Positions 31,306 to 39,892 of a stretch of 47,164 nt of DNA are shown here, one piece after another. The stretch spans positions 2,817,673-2,864,836 of the forward strand of contig CP070775.1 in assembly GCA_020346185.1 (NCBI GenBank), given 5' to 3'. Within the stretch, counting starts at the first letter, position 1. Each line of letters starts with the position of its first letter. This stretch comes from Betaproteobacteria bacterium (GTDB taxonomy: Bacteria; Pseudomonadota; Gammaproteobacteria; Burkholderiales; Eutrophovitaceae). The position numbers and the translations under genes were made by a program. The notes below the pieces were generated by a model, which had not been told where the DNA came from, made no database searches, and was given only the letters and a program-made list of their open reading frames with translations.

Positions 31306-32573
31306 GCCGCACTTTATTGACGGGTAATGGCGCCGCTGCCTGGGGGGCGCGCCTTGCCCGCGTCGACTACGTTCCCGCGTTCCCGATTACGCCGCAAACC
31401 GAAATCATCGAGACCATTGCCAAGTGGGTCGACACGGGTGAAATGGACGCACGTATGGTGACGCTGGAGTCCGAGCATTCCATGATTACTGCGGCAGGCG
31501 CGGCGGCGGCCACTGGAGTGCGAGTTTTTACCGCCACCTCCAGCCAGGGTTTGCTCTACGGCATGGAGATGCTTTATTCGGTCGCCGGATGGCGGGCGCC
31601 TTTCGTATTGGTGAACGTATCGCGCGGCCTGTCGTCACCGTTGACTCTCGAGCCCGACCACAACGACATTCTGGCTGCGCGCGACAGCGGTTGCCTGCAG
31701 ATCCATTGCTCGACTTGCCAGGAAGTGTTCGACAGCATGCTCATTGCGTACCGGCTGGCCGAGGACGAGCGCGTGCGCCTGCCGGTAATTGTCAACCTCG
31801 ACGGCTTCTACCTGTCGTTTACGCGCGAGCCGGTGGAACTGCCCGATCAGGAATCGGTGCGCGATTACGTCGGCAGCTACGATCCGGAGACTACGTTGTT
31901 TCGCGCCAGTGCCCCCTCGAGTCAGGGAGTGGCGGTGTTGGGTGGAGGGCCATACTCGTATTTTCGCTATGAACTTCACCTGGCAGCGCGAAACGCACTT
32001 CGCGTTTATGACCAGGTTGCCGGTGAGTTTGCCGGCCGCTTCGGGCGCGCGCACCGGGCCGTGGAAGCTTATCGTATGGAAGATGCCGACATCGCCTTCG
32101 TGATGATAGGTTCGTTCGCAACCAAAGCGCGTGCCGCCGTTGACCGGTTGCGCGATGACGGCTGGCGGGTCGGGCTGGTACGCCCGCGCCTGCTGCGTCC
32201 ATTTCCGGCGGCACACCTGCAGCGGCTGCTCGCCGGCAAACGCGGCGCGGCCGTGATCGATCAAAACCTTTCAATGGGTCTGGGTGGCGTACTACATTCG
32301 GAAGTGGCTTCGGCACTTTACGGGCAAGACGGCGCGCCGCCGACGCTGGTGAGTTTTGTTGCCGGACTTGGCGGGCGCGATATTGCTGATGAGGAATTCT
32401 TCGAAATGGCTGCGGTGACGAAACGGGCGATAGACAAGGACGAAACGCCACCACCGCGCCTGCTCTATACCGAGGCGGAGTTGCGCGAAGTCAGGAAACT
32501 ACAGGCCATTGCGCATGTCGAGTACGAACAACTGCGCGGGGCAAGCGGCGCAAACGAAGGGTGGCGCCGATGA
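31302..32573 (+). CDS. 2-oxoacid:ferredoxin oxidoreductase alpha subunit
   Basis: A 423-residue subunit like PorA/VorA. Hallmarks are LLTGNGAAAWGARLARVDYV with PAFPITPQTEIIETIAKWV, TLESEHSMITAAGAAAATG, and SQGLLYGMEMLYSVAGWRAP. The remaining Rossmann-like domain (VMIGSFATKARAAVDRLRDD, VRPRLLRPFPAAHLQ, VIDQNLSMG) contacts the beta subunit. It pairs with the adjacent beta and gamma-delta genes. The GTG start overlaps the preceding gene by four bases. I cannot distinguish pyruvate, branched-chain and aryl 2-oxo acid specificity. Confidence 0.9.
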   Translation: MSRTLLTGNGAAAWGARLARVDYVPAFPITPQTEIIETIAKWVDTGEMDARMVTLESEHSMITAAGAAAATGVRVFTATSSQGLLYGMEMLYSVAGWRAPFVLVNVSRGLSSPLTLEPDHNDILAARDSGCLQIHCSTCQEVFDSMLIAYRLAEDERVRLPVIVNLDGFYLSFTREPVELPDQESVRDYVGSYDPETTLFRASAPSSQGVAVLGGGPYSYFRYELHLAARNALRVYDQVAGEFAGRFGRAHRAVEAYRMEDADIAFVMIGSFATKARAAVDRLRDDGWRVGLVRPRLLRPFPAAHLQRLLAGKRGAAVIDQNLSMGLGGVLHSEVASALYGQDGAPPTLVSFVAGLGGRDIADEEFFEMAAVTKRAIDKDETPPPRLLYTEAELREVRKLQAIAHVEYEQLRGASGANEGWRR

Positions 32574-33526
32574 GCGAGACGCAATCCAGGGCAGCACCGG
32601 TCAGCGAGGCGAAAGTCACCGTCTACCGACGCATGAAAGATCTGCCGTCGACACACCTGCTAGGTAGTGGCACGGCTATGTGCGCGGGCTGTGGCGGGCT
32701 GGAAGCATTGCACGAAGTCTATGACGTGATTGGCGCGAAATCGATCTTCATCAACGCTGCCGGTTGCATGACGCTGTTGTCGGTGTATCCGTTCACCCCG
32801 TTTCGCGGCTCCTGGCTGTATACCGCGATGGCGTCGGCGCCCGCGGGTGCGCAAGGCGTGCGCGATGCGCTGGATATTCTGAAACAGAAAAAGCGCATGC
32901 CGGCGGAGGAGGACATGGAAGTCGTCGTGCTCACCGGTGACGGGTCGGCCTACGGAATGGGCTTGTCTTCGACCTCCGGGGCGATGGAACGTGGCCTCGA
33001 CTTTCTCTATCTTTGTTATGACAACGAAGGCTATGGCAACACCGGCCAGCAATTCTCCGGTGCGACACCGCACGCCGCTCGCACAGCAACCAGCAAGGGG
33101 AAGCACGGGTTCGCCGGCTACAAAAAGGATCTGTTCTCGATCTGGGCGGCACACAAGCCGGCCTATGTGGCAACGGTGATTGGTGCCGAGCCGCTCGACC
33201 TCGCGCGCAAGATTGAAAAGGCCAAGGGCCTTGAAGGGCCGCGGCTGATCATCGCGATGGCGCCGTGTCCCACTGGCTGGGATTTCGATCCGCAGATTAC
33301 CGTGGAGGTGGGCCGGCTGGCAGTGAGAACGGGTGTCTGGCCGCTCAAGGAATACGTCGACGGCAAAATCGTTCATACCAAGGTCCCGCATGAGCGTGTG
33401 GCGGTGGAAAACTACCTCAAATTGCAGGGCCGTTTCCGGCACCTTTTCGAGCCGCACCGCGACGATGCGATGCTTGGCGAAATACAGGCTCGCGTCGATG
33501 CATATTGGGCTGACGTGACTGCGTGA
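32570..33526 (+). CDS. 2-oxoacid:ferredoxin oxidoreductase beta subunit (thiamine diphosphate-binding)
   Basis: A 318-residue subunit resembling PorB. It has CAGCGGLEALHEVYDVIG at the N-terminus with cluster-type cysteines, then the thiamine diphosphate motif TGDGSAYGMGLSS extending through CYDNEGYGNTGQQFSGATP. A further cysteine lies in MAPCPTGWDFDP. With alpha and gamma-delta it makes an oxidoreductase producing acyl-CoA, CO2 and reduced ferredoxin. The ATG at 32570 overlaps the alpha stop (ATGA); a GTG at 32561 is an alternative. Such enzymes are often oxygen-sensitive. The CoA ligase gene follows 22 bases downstream. Confidence 0.91.
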   Translation: MSETQSRAAPVSEAKVTVYRRMKDLPSTHLLGSGTAMCAGCGGLEALHEVYDVIGAKSIFINAAGCMTLLSVYPFTPFRGSWLYTAMASAPAGAQGVRDALDILKQKKRMPAEEDMEVVVLTGDGSAYGMGLSSTSGAMERGLDFLYLCYDNEGYGNTGQQFSGATPHAARTATSKGKHGFAGYKKDLFSIWAAHKPAYVATVIGAEPLDLARKIEKAKGLEGPRLIIAMAPCPTGWDFDPQITVEVGRLAVRTGVWPLKEYVDGKIVHTKVPHERVAVENYLKLQGRFRHLFEPHRDDAMLGEIQARVDAYWADVTA

Positions 33527-33548
33527 CAGCGGCAACGCAGGAGGTTAC

Positions 33549-35252
33549 GTGAGCAGCGCCAGGAGCTATTTCCACCGTGGCGGTGACATTGCTTTGTTGG
33601 GCGAGTCCATTGCGGAACACTTTGCTGGTGTCGTCAGCCGCTTTGCGGACCGGGACGCAGTTGTGTCGCTGCCGCAAAACCGGCGCCTCAGTTACCGGCA
33701 GCTGGCTGATGCCGTCGATGAACTTGCGCGTGGTTTGATTGGATGCGGCTTCAACAAGGGGGACCGCATCGGCGTTTGGTCGACCGATAATCTTGAGTGG
33801 CTGTTGCTGCAAATGGCCACAGCGCGGATCGGCGCCGTGCTGGTCAACATCAATCCAGCCTACCGTGCTCGGGAGCTAGCCTTTGCGCTGGAGCGTTCCG
33901 AAGTACACGGCATTTTCACCATTCCCGCGTTTCGCAGCAGCGACTATGTCGCCATGCTGGTCGAGTTGCTTCCGGAGCTGAAGCAGTCAGGCGAAGGCGA
34001 TCTCAATAGCAAGACGCTGCCGTACTTGCGCCGGGTGATTGTCTACGATCCTGCTGACCCGGTGAATACCGTACGGCCGAAGCCGGGGTTTGGCGTATGG
34101 CCCGAGGTGCTGGCGGCGGGGCAAAACATATCTGCTGAAGAACTTGACGCCGTTACCGCGTCACTGGATCGCGACGATCCCATCAATATCCAGTACACGT
34201 CGGGAACAACGGGTTTTCCCAAGGCGGTGGTGTTGTCGCACCACAATATTCTCAACAACGCTTACTTTGCAGCGCAGGCAATGCATTTTAGCGAGACCGA
34301 CCGGCTATGTGTGCCGGTCCCGTTCTACCACTGTTTCGGGATGGTGCTGGCCAACCTGCTGTGCTTGTCGGTCGGCGCGTGCGTGGTTATTCCAGCGGAG
34401 CATTTTGACGCGCCGGCGGTACTGCATGCCATCGAGGCTGAACGTTGCACGGCGGTACACGGAGTTCCGACCATGTTCATAGCGGAACTGGAACATCCTG
34501 ACTTCGGAAAGTTTGACTTGTCCAGCCTGCGCACAGGCATCATGGCGGGCGCAGCGTGTCCACCGCCGTTGATGAAGCGAGTCATGGAAGACATGAACTG
34601 CCGGGAAATCCTCATCGGCTATGGTGAAACGGAAGCATCACCGCTGACGCATTTGACGACGCGCGACGACAGCATGCAACGGCGTACCGAAACAGTTGGA
34701 AGAAATCTGCCACATCAGGAAGTGAAGGTCGTCGATACCGACAACGGTGTGACGGTGCCGCTTGGGGAAATCGGCGAGATCTGTTTCCGCGGCTACCACA
34801 TCATGCACGAGTACTATGGCCAGCCGGACAAGACTGCCGAAACAATTGACAAGAATGGCTGGCTTTGTTCCGGCGATCTCGGCACCATGGACGCGGAGGG
34901 GTACGTACGCATCACCGGGCGGCGCAAGGAGATGATCATCCGTGGCGGAGAGAATATTTATCCGGCCGAGATCGAAGAGTTCCTGTTCACCCATCCCAAG
35001 GTAGCCCAAGTGGCTGTGTTTGGCATTCCCGATGCGCTTTACGGGGAGTTGGTGATGGCCTGGATTCAGCTGCACCAGGGCGAGACAGCTTCGGAAGCCG
35101 AGATTCAGGAATACTGCAAGGGGCAGATCGCGCACTTCAAGATTCCGAAGTACGTCTGGTTCGTCGACGAGTTTCCGATGACGGTGACCGGCAAGTTACA
35201 GAAATTCCGGATGCGCGAAATCGCCGTTGAAAAGCTCGGTCTGTCTGCCTGA
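33549..35252 (+). CDS. Acyl-CoA synthetase (AMP-forming)
   Basis: A 567-residue adenylate-forming ligase that activates a carboxylic acid as the CoA thioester. Motifs are YTSGTTGFPKAVVLSHHN, GYGETEASPLTHL, WLCSGDLGTMDAEGYVRITG, RRKEMIIRGGENIYPAEIEE, and the C-terminal lysine in VTGKLQKFRMRE. The N-terminal region resembles medium- or branched-chain fatty-acyl and aryl ligases, and I cannot choose. GTG start with an excellent AGGAGG site at 33539-33544. It follows the 2-oxoacid oxidoreductase closely, suggesting a shared acyl-CoA pool or a role in recycling the free acid. Confidence 0.9.
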   Translation: MSSARSYFHRGGDIALLGESIAEHFAGVVSRFADRDAVVSLPQNRRLSYRQLADAVDELARGLIGCGFNKGDRIGVWSTDNLEWLLLQMATARIGAVLVNINPAYRARELAFALERSEVHGIFTIPAFRSSDYVAMLVELLPELKQSGEGDLNSKTLPYLRRVIVYDPADPVNTVRPKPGFGVWPEVLAAGQNISAEELDAVTASLDRDDPINIQYTSGTTGFPKAVVLSHHNILNNAYFAAQAMHFSETDRLCVPVPFYHCFGMVLANLLCLSVGACVVIPAEHFDAPAVLHAIEAERCTAVHGVPTMFIAELEHPDFGKFDLSSLRTGIMAGAACPPPLMKRVMEDMNCREILIGYGETEASPLTHLTTRDDSMQRRTETVGRNLPHQEVKVVDTDNGVTVPLGEIGEICFRGYHIMHEYYGQPDKTAETIDKNGWLCSGDLGTMDAEGYVRITGRRKEMIIRGGENIYPAEIEEFLFTHPKVAQVAVFGIPDALYGELVMAWIQLHQGETASEAEIQEYCKGQIAHFKIPKYVWFVDEFPMTVTGKLQKFRMREIAVEKLGLSA

Positions 35253-35385
35253 GGAATAAGTCTGGCACGCAAGCCGCGCCGCGTTTGGCACGACGCCTTG
35301 CTGGGCGTTGATCGAGTTTGTCAGCGCTGAATAGATGTATGATTTGTCCTGTTAATCCAGCCGGTGAATGCAAAAGGTGAGATCA

Positions 35386-36384
35386 ATGAGTGCAGTAGCG
35401 GAGCAAGTCCGAGTCGAGGAAGGTACCTCGGGTTATTTGATTTACATGGACGACGCTGCCAAGCCGTCGCTTTATAGAAATGGCCTGGTATTGACGCGGC
35501 GTGACCAGGACGGAAGCGATTCTAACTGGCAGGGTGTCAACCGCGAGAAGCATGAATTGAAGATTCATGACGGGCGTCGCTTGAGGGGGGCCGCGCGGCG
35601 CACCCTTGCTGCCAACGGATTCGAACTTCTGACACGGCCGTTTGATGTTGGCGGCATTGACTTCTTGAAGCATGACGAAGTAATAAGGCACTACTACGGC
35701 GGGTGCGAGGAAATCGTCAAAGAAGTCACCGGAGCACATGTCTTCGCCTTCGATCACAATGTCAGATCGGCGACCGGCAAGAATAGCAAGCAACGCATTG
35801 CTGGAGGGCAGCAGGTACAGGGGCCAGCACATATGGTCCACGGTGACTACACGCTGACCAGCGCGCCGCAAAGACTCGCGGATCTGACCAAGCCGCCAAC
35901 CAAGAACGACACCCTGCAAGGCTTTCTGGGCGAAGGGCAATCACTGATCAGTCCGGATCTGGCAGAACGTGCGTTGAACGGCGAAAGCAGGTTCGCCATC
36001 ATTAACGTGTGGCGAAATGTCGCCAAGGAACCGGTGGTGACGCATCCGATCGCACTTTGTGACGGTCAGAGTGTGGAGCCCGAGGACCTGGTGGTTTTCG
36101 AGATTCATTATGCGGACCGGGTAGGGGAGAACTACTTCGCCAAGTACTCGCCACGGCACGGGTGGTACTACTATCCGGAAATTACTGGCGACGAGGCGCT
36201 GTTGATCAAGCAGTGGGATTCAGCGGGCAACCTGGCGCGTTCAAAAGGTGCTCAAAGCGATGGCAGCGACCCTGGTGCGCCGTGTACCTTCAGCTTTCAC
36301 AGCGCGTTTGAAGATCCGCAAACACGCCCTGACGCGCCCGATCGATGGAGTATCGAAGTGCGGTGCATGGTGGTCTACGACTAA
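35386..36384 (+). CDS. CmcJ/NvfI-family oxidoreductase
   Basis: A 332-residue protein resembling the CmcJ/NvfI and gibberellin-desaturase-like family, better known from fungi and cephamycin clusters. Family-like segments are FLKHDEVIRHYYGGCEEIVKE, VFAFDHNVRSATG, MVHGDYTLTSAPQR, FAIINVWRNVAKEPVVTHPI and the terminal WSIEVRCMVVYD. HGD within MVHGDYT and a later His in FSFHSAFED could supply an HxD...H iron site, which is inference. Start chosen at 35386 because AAAGGTGAG precedes it; an ATG at 35368 is also in frame. It stands alone between the ligase and a convergent monooxygenase. The substrate is unknown. Confidence 0.8.
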   Translation: MSAVAEQVRVEEGTSGYLIYMDDAAKPSLYRNGLVLTRRDQDGSDSNWQGVNREKHELKIHDGRRLRGAARRTLAANGFELLTRPFDVGGIDFLKHDEVIRHYYGGCEEIVKEVTGAHVFAFDHNVRSATGKNSKQRIAGGQQVQGPAHMVHGDYTLTSAPQRLADLTKPPTKNDTLQGFLGEGQSLISPDLAERALNGESRFAIINVWRNVAKEPVVTHPIALCDGQSVEPEDLVVFEIHYADRVGENYFAKYSPRHGWYYYPEITGDEALLIKQWDSAGNLARSKGAQSDGSDPGAPCTFSFHSAFEDPQTRPDAPDRWSIEVRCMVVYD

Positions 36385-36469
36385 GCGCCTGGTAGCGCGT
36401 TTGACAGCTGCTGCAAGTTCCGTTCTTGACGGCAGGATTTTCTGCTCCAGTCGGTCTTTTTGTCGGGCC

Positions 36470-38185
36470 TTAAACGCCGGGCGTCGAGATGTCCGCGGCT
36501 GCTTCGAAGTCGTTTAGTGCCGTTCCGGCTTTGGCATCGGCACCCTGGCCGCTGCGCGTGAGCACGAAACCTTCGTAGCCTTTCGCGGCGACATCATTAC
36601 AGATCGCGCGGTAGCGGGTCATGCCGCCAGCATACGGCATGAATACCCGTGGTTTGCCTGGAATATTCGCGCCTAGATACCACGAATGCCTGACCCGCGG
36701 CAGCAAGGTTGCGTTGGCGGCTTCGTTGACGTGCTCAACCCATTTTTCCGTGGCCTCCGGTGCCGCTTCGCAGCGCTCGATACCGTTGTCGCGCATGTAA
36801 GCGATGCACTCAGTGATCCACTCCACGTGCTGCTCGATGGACACCGGCATGTTACACAAAACAGAGGGGCTGCCGGGGCCGGTGACGGTGAAGAGGTTGG
36901 GAAATCCGGGGACCTGCAACCCCAGATACGTTCTTGGGCCGGCTTTCCAAACATCACGCAGACACAATCCGTCGCGGCCGCGAATATCGATCTTGAGCAA
37001 GGTGCCGGTCAACGCGTCAAAACCGGTCGCGAAGACAATGACGTCCAGCTCGTACTCGTTGTCTCGCGTCTTGATTCCGTTTGGCGTGATGCGCTCGATC
37101 GGGTCTTTGCGCAGATTAACCAGCGTGACGTTGCTGCGGTTGAATGTCTCGAAGTAATTGGTGTCAATCGGGGGGCGCTTGGCAGCGTAAGGGTGATCGA
37201 TGTCGGCCAGCGATTTCGCGGTCTCGGGATCATTTACGATTTCACGTATCTTGCTCTTGAGAAATGCAGCCGCGGTATCGTTTGCCGCCTTGTCGGTCAG
37301 CAAGTCCTGAAACGCGGCGCGGAACTGTAGGCCGCCTTTTTCCCAGGCCGCCTCATATGCTTTTTGGCGCTCCGCCGGGTGGAGGTCGAATACCCTGGTT
37401 TCGGAAATTCTGAACGGATGCCCATTTGGCGTTGACTCGACGACTTCCTGAATCTCGTCGTGATGCTCTCGAATGTATTGCTTGAATTCCGCGCTCAATG
37501 GCGCATTGCGCGCTGGCACGCTGTAGTTGGCTGTGCGCTGGAACACCGTCAGGTGCTTGGCGCTTTGCGCAATCACCGGTGCCGCCTGAATGCCGGTCGA
37601 ACCGGTACCGATCTGCCCGACGCGTTTGCCGGCGAAGTCCACACCTTCGTGCGGCCATTGCCCGGTGTGGTACCACTTCCCCTTGAAGCTATCGAGTCCG
37701 GGGATTTCGGGCACGTTGGCCGACGAGATGCAACCGACTGCCGTGATGAGATAGGTTGCTCTGAAACGCTGGCCCGACTCGGCTTCGACTATCCAATGAT
37801 TGTCTGCCACGTCATAGTGCGCCGAGCGTACCCGGGTGCCGAACTGAATATCGCGCCGCAGATCAAACTTTATCGCAACGTGATCCAGGTAGCGCAGAAT
37901 CTCTGGCGCTCCCGGGTAGCGCTCCGACCACTCCCATTCCTCGTAAAGCGCCTTGGAGAAAAAATAGCAATAGGAGTGGCTCTCCGAATCGCAACGCGCC
38001 CCCGGGTATCGGTTCCAGTACCAGGTGCCGCCAAGATCGTCACCTGCTTCGACCAATTTCACTGACAGGCCGAGACGGTCGCGCAAACAATGCAGCTGGT
38101 ACAGTCCGGAAAAACCGGCACCGATGATGATTGCGTCGAATCGGCTCGCCGCTGAACTGTTTGGGTTGCTGGCTTCTGGTTTCAT
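36470..38185 (-). CDS. Flavin-containing (Baeyer-Villiger-type) monooxygenase
   Basis: A 571-residue FAD- and NADPH-dependent monooxygenase. The FAD site is DAIIIGAGFSGLYQLHCLRD, followed by DLGGTWYWNRYPGARCDSES. The Baeyer-Villiger fingerprint FKGKWYHTGQWP is present, followed by the NADPH Rossmann motif GQIGTGSTGIQAAPVIA and VFATGFDALTGTL. It resembles cyclohexanone/steroid monooxygenases, which insert oxygen next to a ketone. It converges on the CmcJ-like gene with an 85-bp gap, and the repair gene lies upstream on the same strand. Substrate not assignable. Confidence 0.93.
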   Translation of the reverse strand: MKPEASNPNSSAASRFDAIIIGAGFSGLYQLHCLRDRLGLSVKLVEAGDDLGGTWYWNRYPGARCDSESHSYCYFFSKALYEEWEWSERYPGAPEILRYLDHVAIKFDLRRDIQFGTRVRSAHYDVADNHWIVEAESGQRFRATYLITAVGCISSANVPEIPGLDSFKGKWYHTGQWPHEGVDFAGKRVGQIGTGSTGIQAAPVIAQSAKHLTVFQRTANYSVPARNAPLSAEFKQYIREHHDEIQEVVESTPNGHPFRISETRVFDLHPAERQKAYEAAWEKGGLQFRAAFQDLLTDKAANDTAAAFLKSKIREIVNDPETAKSLADIDHPYAAKRPPIDTNYFETFNRSNVTLVNLRKDPIERITPNGIKTRDNEYELDVIVFATGFDALTGTLLKIDIRGRDGLCLRDVWKAGPRTYLGLQVPGFPNLFTVTGPGSPSVLCNMPVSIEQHVEWITECIAYMRDNGIERCEAAPEATEKWVEHVNEAANATLLPRVRHSWYLGANIPGKPRVFMPYAGGMTRYRAICNDVAAKGYEGFVLTRSGQGADAKAGTALNDFEAAADISTPGV

Positions 38186-38277
38186 ATCGCGCTCTTTTCA
38201 GCAAAATCCTAATCAGACGTTAACACTTTTGCACGGCGGTCGCGTTGCATCAAGTGACTACGTTGCGCACCCTGGTT

Positions 38278-39762
38278 TCAATCCGACGCGAGGCGGTTCC
38301 AGGTGTTGCGGGCGGCATCGATTGTTTCCGACGCGGTCAAACCAATCGGCCCGACGCCGTTTGTTACCAGTTCGTCCGCTCCCAGACCGTGGACATGCAC
38401 GCCGGCAAGCAGTGCGCTATGTGCTGCAGCGCCTTGGGCGAGGAGGGCGCCGAGGATTCCCGAAAGCACGTCACCCATGCCTGCTGATGCCATGCCCGGG
38501 TTTCCCGTAGTATTAATGCACCAGGTGCCTTCCGGAAACGCGCAGATGCTGCCGTAGCCCTTCAGCACTACGGTTGCGTTGAATTCGTTCGCAAGATCCA
38601 GCGCACTGGCAATCCGGTCTTCCTGAACCGCAGCGGTTTCCAGCCTCAGTAATCGGCCGGCCTCGGCCGGGTGTGGTGTCAGCAGTGTCGGCGCGGTTCG
38701 TTGCTGGAGTGTCGTCTTCAACGCCTTCGATGTGGCGATGATATTGAGCGCGTCGGCATCCAGGACTATTGGCGCATTGATTCTGACGCCTTTGGACAGC
38801 GCATGCAGGGCCGCATCGGACTGACCGAGTCCGGGGCCGATGACCGCCGCGCCGATGTTTTTGCGCGCCAGCAACTCCTCGGTGCTACGCATCATCAGCT
38901 CCGGTTGCGCAAAGTCGACAGCAGCGCCCTCACTGAGCAGACCCACCAGGACACGTCCGGCACCGAGCTTGAGTGCCGCGCGTCCGGCGAGCAGCGCAGC
39001 GCCCACCATGCCGCTGGCGCCGCCGATGATGACGACGTCACCGAATCGACCTTTGTGGCTGTTCAGTGCTCGCCGGTGCAGTGCGGCGGCAATCACCTCG
39101 TCACCGACCAGATAGCCATGACCATCCGGCAGCGGCTGGTCTTCTATTCCGAGCGCCTCGAGGTGAATCTCCCCCGCTTGATCGGGTCCGTCGAGCGTGT
39201 GCAGTCCTGCTTTCAACCCCAGAAAGGTGATGGTATGACTCGCCCGAACCGCGACACGCATGACCCTTCCGGTGTCGGCGTCCAGTCCGGACGGCACGTC
39301 AATGGAAACGACCGGCTTGGCCGATTCGTTCAGCGCGTGCACCAGCGCTTCGTGGCGCTCATCGAGCGCGCGCTGCAGGCCGATGCCAAACAGTCCGTCA
39401 AGCCCAATCTGCCAGTCGAAATCGACCGGTATCGCTGCTGACACGCCACCGCCAAGTGTGTGCCAGGCATCGTACGCCGCTTTTGCATCCGTCCTAAGTT
39501 TCGCAGCGTCACCGGTAAATACGACACGTACGTCATACCACCATTGCTTCAGATATCGCGCCGCCACGAAGGCATCGCCGCCGTTGTTGCCCGGCCCGGC
39601 AAGTACCAGGATGCGGCGCGCCTTTTCGGGGGCAACCTGCTGCACAAGTTCAGCCGACGCCCGCCCGGCGCGTTCCATCAGCGGGGGTGGCGGTTCGAGG
39701 TTAAACGCCGATTGCTCGATCGAACGAATGTGCTCTGTCAGGTAGACCGGAACGGTGTGCAT
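38278..39762 (-). CDS. nnr: Bifunctional NAD(P)H-hydrate repair enzyme (epimerase and ADP-dependent dehydratase)
   Basis: A 494-residue fusion. The N-terminal epimerase domain (about 1-210) has LMERAGRASAELV, VLAGPGNNGGDAFVAARYL and SIDVPSGLDADTG. The C-terminal dehydratase (about 220-494) has SHKGRFGDVVIIGGASGM, GPGLGQSD, the ADP-site TLLTPHPAEAGRLL, VVLKGYGSICAFPEG, and the substrate loop TGNPGMASAGMGDVLSGIL. It restores NADH and NADPH damaged by hydration. Single-copy housekeeping enzyme. The start lies 118 bases from the divergent purL region. Confidence 0.95.
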   Translation of the reverse strand: MHTVPVYLTEHIRSIEQSAFNLEPPPPLMERAGRASAELVQQVAPEKARRILVLAGPGNNGGDAFVAARYLKQWWYDVRVVFTGDAAKLRTDAKAAYDAWHTLGGGVSAAIPVDFDWQIGLDGLFGIGLQRALDERHEALVHALNESAKPVVSIDVPSGLDADTGRVMRVAVRASHTITFLGLKAGLHTLDGPDQAGEIHLEALGIEDQPLPDGHGYLVGDEVIAAALHRRALNSHKGRFGDVVIIGGASGMVGAALLAGRAALKLGAGRVLVGLLSEGAAVDFAQPELMMRSTEELLARKNIGAAVIGPGLGQSDAALHALSKGVRINAPIVLDADALNIIATSKALKTTLQQRTAPTLLTPHPAEAGRLLRLETAAVQEDRIASALDLANEFNATVVLKGYGSICAFPEGTWCINTTGNPGMASAGMGDVLSGILGALLAQGAAAHSALLAGVHVHGLGADELVTNGVGPIGLTASETIDAARNTWNRLASD

Positions 39763-39847
39763 GATGCTGAGTGTATCTCAGTCGCCAGCTTGTCTCAGTC
39801 TCCGGTTAATTTAAGAAACAGCATCGGGCGTTGTGAGGGGCATCGGC

Positions 39848-39853
39848 TATAAT
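39848..39853 (+). promoter_or_regulatory. Candidate -10 element for purL
   Basis: A consensus TATAAT lies 39 bases before the chosen purL start. I see no good -35 at 16-18 bases upstream (TTGTGA at 39831 is too close), so the element is tentative. If it is used, transcription begins near 39860, which excludes the GTG at 39833 as the translation start. Confidence 0.35.
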
Positions 39854-39892
39854 TTGTCTTTGGCCTACCTGCCTGGTTACATGCCCGAGTTT

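Noticed and set aside
35263..35302. Sigma-54-type promoter upstream of the CmcJ-like gene (two TGGCAC sequences, one followed by TTGCT)
   Set aside because: In the copy followed by TTGCT the GG to GC distance is 11 instead of 10 bases; the other copy has the spacing but CCGC instead of TTGC.
39833..39892. purL start at the GTG at 39833
   Set aside because: The extra 20 residues do not match the PurL N-terminus, and a TATAAT sequence lies downstream of that codon.
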